Below are positions 57,913-64,000 of a stretch of DNA of 64,000 bases, piece after piece; the stretch's first letter is position 1, and each line of letters opens with the position of its first letter. The stretch is from Candidatus Bathyarchaeota archaeon (GTDB taxonomy: Archaea; Thermoproteota; Bathyarchaeia; Bathyarchaeales; DTEX01). The stretch is from NCBI GenBank assembly GCA_025059045.1, contig JANXEA010000008.1:124001-188000 (forward strand), in the 5' to 3' direction. Under the pieces are notes generated by a model, which did no database searches, had not been told where the DNA came from, and worked only from the letters and a program-made list of their open reading frames with translations. A program made the translations under genes and the position numbers.

Positions 57913-58635
57913 ATGATCACCCAGCGAGTACCCACAAGGATTCCGAAATTCGACGATTTAATAGGTGGAGGTTTCCCTAACAATAGCATGGTTCTTCTCG
58001 TGGGCTACCCTGGCGCGGGAAAAACAACATTTTCCTCACAGTTCATATATAACGGGGTAGTCAAAGACCATTCTAGAGGCGTCTATGTCTGCTTTGCCGA
58101 GACAAAGGAGACCTTCCTAAGGAACATGCTTAGGTTCGGATGGGACTTCGAAAAGTTGGAAAGAGAGGGCGAAGTAGCAATACTTGACCTCTCAGTCACT
58201 CGAGAAACAGGTCTTCAGAAGAATCTTGACATAATAATAGAAACACTGACCAATATTGGCGCCACGAGACTAATTTTAGACTCATTCACCGCGATGGGCA
58301 TGGCATTCAAGGAATTAATTGACGCGCGTCTCATGATCCATCTCCTATATAGGTTTCTAAAAAAAGCAAACTGCATATCAATCCTCATCGTCGATCAGCC
58401 CTGGGGCACAACATCAATGGGAGAGGGAATCTTGGAGTTTTTAGCAGACGGGATAATCTACTTGGAAACATACTTCAATAGGAGGGGCAAACTCTCCAGA
58501 AGGGTAAGAATACTAAAAATGCGCGGTACAGATCATACGCTACTGCCACACCCATATGAAATTACCAATGAAGGCTTCACAATCCTGGACGTCCCATCGA
58601 GAAAAAGGTCCGCAAAAACGGTGAGATCAACTTAA
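57913..58635 (+). CDS. KaiC-like RecA-superfamily ATPase
   Basis: The 240-residue protein contains one KaiC domain: IPKFDDLIGGGFPNNSMVLLV, Walker A in GYPGAGKTTFS (about 31-40), GVYVCFAETKETFLRNM, and a Walker B ending LILDSFTAMG. It has no second KaiC repeat. Such archaeal proteins act as ATP-driven regulators in motility, sensing or gene control. Its divergence from the archaeosortase operon makes a regulatory role for surface polymer synthesis attractive but unproven. Confidence 0.85.
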   Translation: MITQRVPTRIPKFDDLIGGGFPNNSMVLLVGYPGAGKTTFSSQFIYNGVVKDHSRGVYVCFAETKETFLRNMLRFGWDFEKLEREGEVAILDLSVTRETGLQKNLDIIIETLTNIGATRLILDSFTAMGMAFKELIDARLMIHLLYRFLKKANCISILIVDQPWGTTSMGEGILEFLADGIIYLETYFNRRGKLSRRVRILKMRGTDHTLLPHPYEITNEGFTILDVPSRKRSAKTVRST

Positions 58636-58850
58636 AAGATCCAAGGTCAAACCTTAGAATACCAGTGTTATATACGTACGGATTCCATGTTATTTACTTA
58701 TGTTTCAGTTATTCATGGGATTGACCTATACTACAGATTCTAACAATAAACTTTTTAAAATATATTAAACATAAACGATTAAAAAATACAGGTGCCATGT
58801 ATATTTTTTCTTCACAATTATCATAAAATTTCTTGTCCAAATAAAAATCT

Positions 58851-59225
58851 GTGCCCTCAAGCACACAGACACAATCATTAAGCATAAACTCGTCCACCTT
58901 CGCAGTCAAATTAAGTAACAAAAATCAATCCGGAGAAGAACACTATAAATGTCGTCATTGCCACCATCTCACCCCAAAGAAGGACGCGATAATCTCAGGA
59001 TACGACTCCGAACATTCGCTCAGACACATCCACTGCCAATGCTGCGGCAGAATTATTGCATGGCCCACAAATGGCACCAGAATAAGAAGCGCACTTGAGG
59101 GCATTTTTCTAACAATAACGGGAGGCACGCTTGCTTTTCTACTCTACCCATATCTGAACGTTTATGGGTTACAGATCGGCTTATACACCTCAGTCTTCGG
59201 CATAATAAAAGCGGCGATCCTCTAA
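58851..59225 (+). CDS. Small zinc-ribbon membrane protein
   Basis: The 124-residue reading frame starts at a GTG. After 30 residues without clear features it has two cysteine pairs, KCRHCHH and HCQCCGR, that form a zinc ribbon, and then two hydrophobic segments (IFLTITGGTLAFLLYPYL, YGLQIGLYTSVFGIIKAAIL). I do not recognise a family. The paired cysteines and hydrophobic end support a real gene, but the N terminus is uncertain, with no ATG in frame before the ribbon. Confidence 0.55.
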   Translation: MPSSTQTQSLSINSSTFAVKLSNKNQSGEEHYKCRHCHHLTPKKDAIISGYDSEHSLRHIHCQCCGRIIAWPTNGTRIRSALEGIFLTITGGTLAFLLYPYLNVYGLQIGLYTSVFGIIKAAIL

Positions 59226-59303
59226 ATACGCTAACATCTAAAGGAAAGCGGAGAAAGACAGATTTTTAAACATGTCCAGATTGCATATATTTTGTGATAC
59301 AAG

Positions 59304-59510
59304 ATGCCTAAGACCGAAATGGACCTTAGATCCGAACTCATTTGTACACGTGTCACCTCTGCGATAAAAGAAGCCGTAATTGAAGAAGCACAGTTGGAGG
59401 GGTTAACACCCTCAGAGTGGCTTCGCAACCTAATTGTTAAGGAACTAAAGCAGAGGGGGGCCCTTCAGAGGACATACAAGTTTCCAGACATTGAACCAAA
59501 TGATCAATGA
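59304..59510 (+). CDS. Small ribbon-helix-helix-like protein
   Basis: The 68-residue protein has a short beta strand (ELICTRVTSAIKEAVIEEA) and two helices (TPSEWLRNLIVKELKQRG), the pattern of CopG/Arc-type DNA-binding proteins. It starts at ATG 59304. No toxin gene lies beside it, so it is more likely a lone regulator than an antitoxin. Its target is unknown; it could act on the nearby genes or on itself. Confidence 0.7.
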   Translation: MPKTEMDLRSELICTRVTSAIKEAVIEEAQLEGLTPSEWLRNLIVKELKQRGALQRTYKFPDIEPNDQ

Positions 59511-59781
59511 GGCACATAAATAACCTATATCTTCTCCTCAGTCAATCTGCAGCATTCCATAGTTTAACGGCAAGACATGATTATCAATGAAGAACTTTTG
59601 AATTCAGAAGATGTGCAAAACTTTGATGCTGGACTATCAAAGCAGCGTCATATGCGCTAGTGACCTCCTATAGGATCGCCCTCAGCCCAGAATAAGGAGA
59701 CTTTGCTTCCCAACATGTATAAGAAACCTAAAAAATCTTTAGAAGATGGAGGTGAGACAAAATATCTTTGTCTCCAAAAGA

Positions 59782-59911
59782 TGGTGCCGCGGGCCGGACT
59801 TGAACCGGCGACAGCCCGGTTTCAAACCTATTTGGGCTTCAGCTTCACCCTCGCCCGCTGTTCAAATAGTCGCATGCGGTCGGGTGCTCTCCCAAACTGA
59901 GCTACCGCGGC
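59782..59911 (-). tRNA. tRNA-Phe(GAA) with two introns, CCA encoded
   Basis: The acceptor is GCCGCGG/CCGCGGC, D arm GCTC/GAGC, T arm GCCGG-TTCAAGT-CCGGC, discriminator A (59785) and CCA (59782-59784). Reading as three exons, 59881-59911, 59837-59843 and 59785-59820, gives a perfect anticodon arm CCCGG-CTGAAGA-CCGGG, anticodon GAA. This implies a 37-base intron at 30/31 (59844-59880) and a 16-base intron at the canonical 37/38 (59821-59836). A single-intron reading leaves anticodon TGA with a five-base variable loop, which does not fit serine. Confidence 0.8.
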
Positions 59912-59949
59912 ATCAAGAAAATAGAATTGCCCCATCTTTATATAAAAAT

Positions 59950-60846
59950 TTAGGCCTCTGTAACATAGTTCCTTAGAATTCCGATCTTCTCAATCTCTGC
60001 TTCAACAACGTCTCCTGGCTTCAAAAACTTCGGATAAGGTTTCATGAATGCCCCAACACCTGCAGGCGTTCCGGTTGCGATGATGTCGCATGGCTCTAGC
60101 GTCATCACCCTGCTAAGATGATGCACAACCTCATAAACGTTAAATATCATATTCTTTGTGGAGGAACATTGTCTAACCTCATCGTTTACACGTGTATACA
60201 TTTGTAGGTTATTCGGGTCGCCTATCTGATCCGATGTGACGATGAATGGGCCGATAGGGGCAAACGTGTCGAAGCTTTTTCCTCTCGTCCATTGTCCGTC
60301 CTTAAACTGGATGTCGCGTGCAGACACGTCGTTAAAGACCGTGTATCCAAAAATATATTTGGATGCCTCTGAGACTGGAATGTCCTTTCCTCTTTTACCA
60401 ATTATTACCGCAAGCTCAACCTCATAATCCAGCTTACTAACAAACCTCGGCTTCACTATATACTCTTCTGGTCCAATGATACATGTTCTGGGCTTCATGA
60501 AGATAATTGGCTCCTCAGGTACAGGGGATCCGGATTCTTCGGCATGGTCTCTATAATTCAGACCTAGGCATATGATCTTAGGCGGTGAAGAGATAGGCGC
60601 CTTAAGAACGACTTCGTTTAACCTCAGAGTTGACCTTTCTTTTTCATTCTCTGATAGATAGGAAAATTTTTCGACCAGACTCTTCAGTATCTCCTCAGGT
60701 CTCGAAGTAGCTGACATCAGGTTCTCTATACGCCCTGGTATTGCGTAGGAGCAAAGTCTCGCTACCGCTTTGATATCGAGTAATGAATCCCCATTCAAGA
60801 CTCCAAAACTCTCTTCACCGTCGATCAAGAAACGCGCGATCTTCAA
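59950..60846 (-). CDS. Fumarylacetoacetate hydrolase (FAH) family protein
   Basis: The 298-residue protein has an N-terminal FAH_N part and the catalytic fold: ICLGLNYRDHAEES, IIFMKPRTCI, LDYEVELAVIIGKRG with metal-binding acids, GYTVFNDVSARDIQ, RGKSFDTFAPIGP and IIATGTPAGVG. Members include hydrolases of 2,4-diketo-3-deoxy acids and dehydratases of 2-keto-3-deoxy sugar acids, so sugar-acid breakdown is plausible. It starts at a TTG 88 bases from the divergent pus10 gene. Confidence 0.88.
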   Translation of the reverse strand: MKIARFLIDGEESFGVLNGDSLLDIKAVARLCSYAIPGRIENLMSATSRPEEILKSLVEKFSYLSENEKERSTLRLNEVVLKAPISSPPKIICLGLNYRDHAEESGSPVPEEPIIFMKPRTCIIGPEEYIVKPRFVSKLDYEVELAVIIGKRGKDIPVSEASKYIFGYTVFNDVSARDIQFKDGQWTRGKSFDTFAPIGPFIVTSDQIGDPNNLQMYTRVNDEVRQCSSTKNMIFNVYEVVHHLSRVMTLEPCDIIATGTPAGVGAFMKPYPKFLKPGDVVEAEIEKIGILRNYVTEA

Positions 60847-60939
60847 GTTTCAGGCACCCAAACTTTTTGGTAGAAAGCCAAATATAAACCATTCAGAACT
60901 ATCAAGCCTTGGAAAGTTCTCTGTTATTGTAGAGTGATA

Positions 60940-62283
60940 ATGGGAAGTGCTAGGATGGACATAATAGATGTCGCCGAGAAGATGTTGGCAAAGTATTCCC
61001 TGTGCAATAGTTGCCTAGGCAGGCAGTTTGCTTTTCTGGGTCATGGAATGGATAATGAGGATAGAGGTAGAATGATAAAAACCATCCTCACGATGAGGGC
61101 TCACATGATGGTTCTTGAAGGCGAAAAGAGGGGAATATCTCTTCTTAAGATTTTAGCCGTGAACGGTTCTTTTCCAATGGCCCGAGAAACTCTCCAGAAA
61201 CTCAAAAGAAAAATTACCAGCGAGAGCCAGACATGTTTCCTATGTGAGAACAACTTACAAAAGTTAGATTCATACGTGGAGAAAGCCGCACGCTTACTTG
61301 GGGATTACGAATTTGATACGCTTCTTGTCGGTATTAAACTTCCACCAGAGGTTGAAGAGAGAGAAGACGAGTTTAGAGCCAGATTTGGAGTTAAGTACGG
61401 GGAGAACTTAAGAAATGAATTCAGCCGACTACTTGGGAAAAAGATATGCGATACTACAGGAAAAATAGTTGACTTCGCCAATCCTCATGTAGTTATAATC
61501 GTTAATCCGTTTAGCGGTGACGTGAAAATACAAGTCAAGTCTCTCTATATTATGGGAAGGTATAGAAAACTTGTTCGAGGCATCCCCCAGTCAAGGTGGA
61601 TATGCTCCGAGTGCAGAGGTGTAGGTTGCCAAAAATGCGGAGGAACAGGCAGAATTTATCAGGAATCGGTTGAAGAACTTATCGGCAAACCGATTCTGGA
61701 CGCGACGCATGGAAGCGACTTTGCTTTTCATGGGGCGGGACGCGAAGATGTAGACGCAAGAATGCTGGGCCGTGGCAGACCATTCATCATTCAGATCAAA
61801 AAGCCACGTAAGAGAAGCATTGACCTATCCGAAATCGAGAAGGCAATAAACACAAGTGCAAATGGAAAGATAGAAGTAAGAAATCTCAAATTTGTAAACA
61901 GAAACATGGTTAAACGGATAAAAACCGCTGAATCGGCGCCTAAAACCTACAAGGTCATCGTAAAGTTCGACCGAGAAATCACTGATGAAGAGATAGACAA
62001 ATTGTCGTCATCATTATCTGAGACAATAGTCCATCAGCAGACCCCCCTAAGAGTAATACGGAGAAGATCTGACAAAGTTCGGGAAAAAAAGATATATGAG
62101 ACGAGAATAAAAAGGATTTCACCAAACACGATATTAATGAGAATCAGATGCCAAGGAGGACTGTACGTAAAGGAGCTAGTCACTGGGGATAATGGGCGAA
62201 CAAGACCCAGTGTTTCAGAGATCATTGGCGCAAGGGCAGAACCTATAGATCTTGATGTAATGGAGGTTTCGTACGAGGGATAA
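60940..62283 (+). CDS. pus10: tRNA pseudouridine synthase Pus10
   Basis: The protein has about 447 residues. An N-terminal zinc/THUMP-containing region has SLCNSCLGRQFAFLGHGM and CFLCENNL; the catalytic domain contains LDATHGSDFAFHGAGREDVDARMLGRGRPF, where the D of GREDVDARM is the likely catalytic aspartate. Pus10 makes pseudouridine 54 and 55 in archaeal tRNAs. GTG 60934 also opens the frame. It is followed after five bases by rpl21e. Confidence 0.92.
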   Translation: MGSARMDIIDVAEKMLAKYSLCNSCLGRQFAFLGHGMDNEDRGRMIKTILTMRAHMMVLEGEKRGISLLKILAVNGSFPMARETLQKLKRKITSESQTCFLCENNLQKLDSYVEKAARLLGDYEFDTLLVGIKLPPEVEEREDEFRARFGVKYGENLRNEFSRLLGKKICDTTGKIVDFANPHVVIIVNPFSGDVKIQVKSLYIMGRYRKLVRGIPQSRWICSECRGVGCQKCGGTGRIYQESVEELIGKPILDATHGSDFAFHGAGREDVDARMLGRGRPFIIQIKKPRKRSIDLSEIEKAINTSANGKIEVRNLKFVNRNMVKRIKTAESAPKTYKVIVKFDREITDEEIDKLSSSLSETIVHQQTPLRVIRRRSDKVREKKIYETRIKRISPNTILMRIRCQGGLYVKELVTGDNGRTRPSVSEIIGARAEPIDLDVMEVSYEG

Positions 62284-62288
62284 AAGGA

Positions 62289-62579
62289 ATGTCTAAGGGG
62301 TATCGAAATAAAACCCGGGCATTACTAAGGAAAAAAGTTAGGGAACATGGAAAATTAGGTCTAAGCAGGCTTCTTCACACATATAACCCAGGCGATAAGG
62401 TTGTAATAAAGATTGATCCTAGCGTCCACAAAGGCATGCCGCATCGCCGATACCATGGCAAGATAGGTGTGATAGTAGGTAAAAGAGGAAGATCTTACGA
62501 GGTAACAGTTACGCAAGGAGACGAAATCAAAGAGGTTATTGTCAGACCTGAACACCTGCAGCCGCATCGTGAGGGGTAA
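62289..62579 (+). CDS. rpl21e: Large-subunit ribosomal protein L21e
   Basis: The 96-residue basic protein begins MSKGYRNKTRALLRKKVRE and contains PGDKVVIKIDPSVHKGMPH and RYHGKIGVIVGKRG, the full L21e pattern. It is two bases before the rpo4 gene and five after pus10, in a single transcription unit typical of archaea. Confidence 0.95.
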   Translation: MSKGYRNKTRALLRKKVREHGKLGLSRLLHTYNPGDKVVIKIDPSVHKGMPHRRYHGKIGVIVGKRGRSYEVTVTQGDEIKEVIVRPEHLQPHREG

Positions 62580-62581
62580 AT

Positions 62582-62932
62582 ATGGCGAGGAGATTGATAA
62601 AGACTCAGCCAATTTCTATCCCACAAGTGAAAAAAATACTCCAATCCATCGGTGAGGAGAATTTAGATCAGTTTCAGCGCAGATCACTTGACTATGCCAT
62701 AAAATTCTCCAAAATAGATGCAGCCTCAGCAGAGAGCTTACTAGAAGAATTGAAGAAAGAAGCGTTGATGGAAGAAGAAGAGGCTATTCAAATAATCAAT
62801 TGTATGCCGAAAAGTATAGAAGAGTTAAGGGTTTTTTTGGCTGGCGGCAGAAAGATAATTGAAACATCCAAATTGGAGCTAATCTTAAATCTTTTAGACA
62901 AGTACAGAAGCAAAGGTGAAGATCAAAGTTAA
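62582..62932 (+). CDS. rpo4: DNA-directed RNA polymerase subunit Rpo4 (RpoF)
   Basis: The 116-residue protein matches the archaeal Rpb4 homologue: ARRLIKTQPISIPQVKKIL, FQRRSLDYAIKFSKID, LMEEEEAIQIINCMPKSIEELR. Rpo4 binds Rpo7 to form the stalk of RNA polymerase. Coupling to rpl21e and the DUF655/ksgA genes is a conserved archaeal order. Confidence 0.92.
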   Translation: MARRLIKTQPISIPQVKKILQSIGEENLDQFQRRSLDYAIKFSKIDAASAESLLEELKKEALMEEEEAIQIINCMPKSIEELRVFLAGGRKIIETSKLELILNLLDKYRSKGEDQS

Positions 62933-63187
62933 TGGAAGAAAAATATTATTAACATTTTTGTCATTAAATGTAGATATTAATCCTCTTGGGATGACAAATA
63001 ATGACACATCTAATATTTCTGAAGGAGACATCAAACTCCAAAACATTTACTAATGGGTGTTTGTCCATAAGATTTTTTAGATTAGCCTCACATTATTCGG
63101 CTAAAAAGGAAAAGACGCATACAATCTGATTTTTGGTTTAGAAGGTAAAAATTCTGTCTAAAAGAAGGCGGAGGGGAAGAAAGGAGA

Positions 63188-63766
63188 TTGTCTGAAAGCA
63201 GAGAAAGAGAAATGAGACAACTTTATGAAGAAAACGCCTTGGTACTTGATTATTTACCCTTCGGAAAACCTGGAACTGGAGGAAAATTTAGATCCGGTCC
63301 AATTGTCCAAATGATAGGCGAGAATTACTTTACTCTGCTTGAGGCAAACGTAAAGGCCGGGGTCATCCTTAAACCTTTAGACAGAGTCTATGTTGGTAAA
63401 GAAGCTCGAAAAGAGATATCATATATACTTGGCCGAATTGGTTATGATGAATTAACTGCAAACGCTAGATCAGAACTTGAAAACGCCATAGAGAAGATAA
63501 TTCTTAGCCGAGAAAGGGAATTCGTCAATTTCTTTAATACAGCACAGCCCATTACGCCTAGAATGCACGCTCTGGAGCTAATTCCAGGCATTGGAAAGAA
63601 ATACATGTGGAACATCATAAATGAGAGAGAAAGACAACCCTTTCAAAGCTTTGACGATCTTCAACGACGGGTCAATATTCCGAATCCCGCTAAACTGATA
63701 ACTAAGCGAATAATAGAGGAACTCTCAGAACAAAGCAAATACAGGTTATTCACACGATCCTCGTGA
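63188..63766 (+). CDS. DUF655 family predicted RNA-binding protein
   Basis: The 192-residue protein has an OB-like first half (ALVLDYLPFGKPGTGGK, PIVQMIGENYFTLLEANVK) and helix-hairpin-helix motifs in the second half (LELIPGIGKKYMWNIINERE). It matches DUF655, found in nearly all archaea between the rpo4 and ksgA genes. The start is a TTG preceded by AAGGAG. A 255-base gap with nothing I recognise separates it from rpo4. Confidence 0.9.
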   Translation: MSESREREMRQLYEENALVLDYLPFGKPGTGGKFRSGPIVQMIGENYFTLLEANVKAGVILKPLDRVYVGKEARKEISYILGRIGYDELTANARSELENAIEKIILSREREFVNFFNTAQPITPRMHALELIPGIGKKYMWNIINERERQPFQSFDDLQRRVNIPNPAKLITKRIIEELSEQSKYRLFTRSS

Positions 63767-63830
63767 TTTAAGCGTGAATAACTTAGGACGTCAATTTTTT
63801 ATACAAACCTTTCTTCCAGGCCGGGTGAAT

Positions 63831-64000
63831 ATGAACCTACGTGAGGAGGCTCAACGAATAATACTCCAGTATAGAATTAAACCGCGGAAACGGTTGGGGC
63901 AACATTTCTTAGTAGAGGAAGAAGCTATACAAAGGATTATCTCACACGCTTCCCTAACACCCAAAGATAGGGTTTTGGAGATCGGTGCAGGCTTAGGTTT
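63831..64000 (+). CDS. ksgA: 16S rRNA dimethyladenosine transferase KsgA/RsmA, cut by window end
   Basis: The first 56 codons are present: RKRLGQHFLVEEEAIQRI and VLEIGAGLG, the N-terminal and SAM-binding motifs of KsgA. The ATG 63831 has a GGGTGA site six bases upstream. The enzyme dimethylates two adenosines near the end of 16S rRNA. Only the 5' part is in view. Confidence 0.92.
   Translation, partial: MNLREEAQRIILQYRIKPRKRLGQHFLVEEEAIQRIISHASLTPKDRVLEIGAGLG

Noticed and set aside
59782-59911. Single-intron tRNA-Ser reading of the same gene
   Set aside because: It would give anticodon TGA, but the variable loop has only five bases and serine tRNAs have a long variable arm.
59703-59976. Two plus-strand frames across the tRNA-Phe gene
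   Set aside because: They translate the antisense of a tRNA gene with introns; the RNA structure explains the sequence.

Overview
The window is archaeal chromosome, most probably from the Thermoproteota/TACK side and plausibly a Bathyarchaeia-like lineage; the lineage is inference. The archaeal assignment rests on sn-glycerol-1-phosphate dehydrogenase, aCPSF1, Rpo4, ribosomal proteins S10, L21e and L37e, an Lsm protein, Pus10, a SepCysS-type enzyme for Cys-tRNA, and tRNA genes with introns. One tRNA appears to carry two introns, one at a non-canonical site, a habit best known in Thermoproteota. GTG and TTG starts are frequent. I saw no CRISPR array, insertion sequence, integrase or rRNA gene.

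Layout. 1-10300 is mainly housekeeping: a threonine-synthase-like protein fused to a winged helix, an ECF S component, a phosphoesterase, FKBP, UPF0179, egsA, aCPSF1, a PUA protein, Lsm, L37e, S10, an AN1 zinc-finger/site-2-protease fusion and a tRNA-Ser with an intron. 10600-19200 holds an M20 amidohydrolase, a DUF6485 protein, a zinc alcohol dehydrogenase, a lone E2 acyltransferase, a PfkB kinase, an aldo/keto reductase with iron-sulfur centres, and an MFS carrier.

19266-39766 is a glycan island: GH127, GH2, GH29, GH78, GH31 and a DUF5060/apiosidase-like hydrolase, with three uroporphyrinogen-decarboxylase-superfamily proteins. A tight four-gene run contains GH78, an Asp/Glu-racemase-like protein, a RuBisCO-like protein (RLP) and a four-carbon acid-sugar kinase (DUF1537). 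Together the hydrolases could remove arabinofuranose, galactose, fucose, rhamnose, xylose and apiose, the sugar set of pectin side chains such as rhamnogalacturonan II or of plant glycosides. The RLP plus DUF1537 pair resembles the bacterial route that degrades oxo-isoapionate, a product of apiose. None of the hydrolases shows a signal peptide, so cleavage is probably cytoplasmic, after uptake.

40790-43332 carries tRNA-Gly, nadA, SepCysS and, just upstream of SepCysS on the same strand, tRNA-Cys. 43796-57555 is a cell-surface glycan region: plus-strand glycosyltransferases, a large membrane protein and a methyltransferase, followed by a nine-gene minus-strand operon. That operon starts with an archaeosortase and continues with a processive GT2 synthase, a membrane-anchored bactofilin-like protein, a two-helix membrane protein, a secreted protein with a sortase-type tail and four more glycosyltransferases. 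A KaiC-like ATPase is divergent from it, across an intergenic hairpin.

58600-64000 returns to housekeeping: small zinc-ribbon and ribbon-helix-helix proteins, a two-intron tRNA-Phe, an FAH-family protein, and the conserved run pus10 - rpl21e - rpo4 - DUF655 - ksgA, with ksgA cut by the window end.
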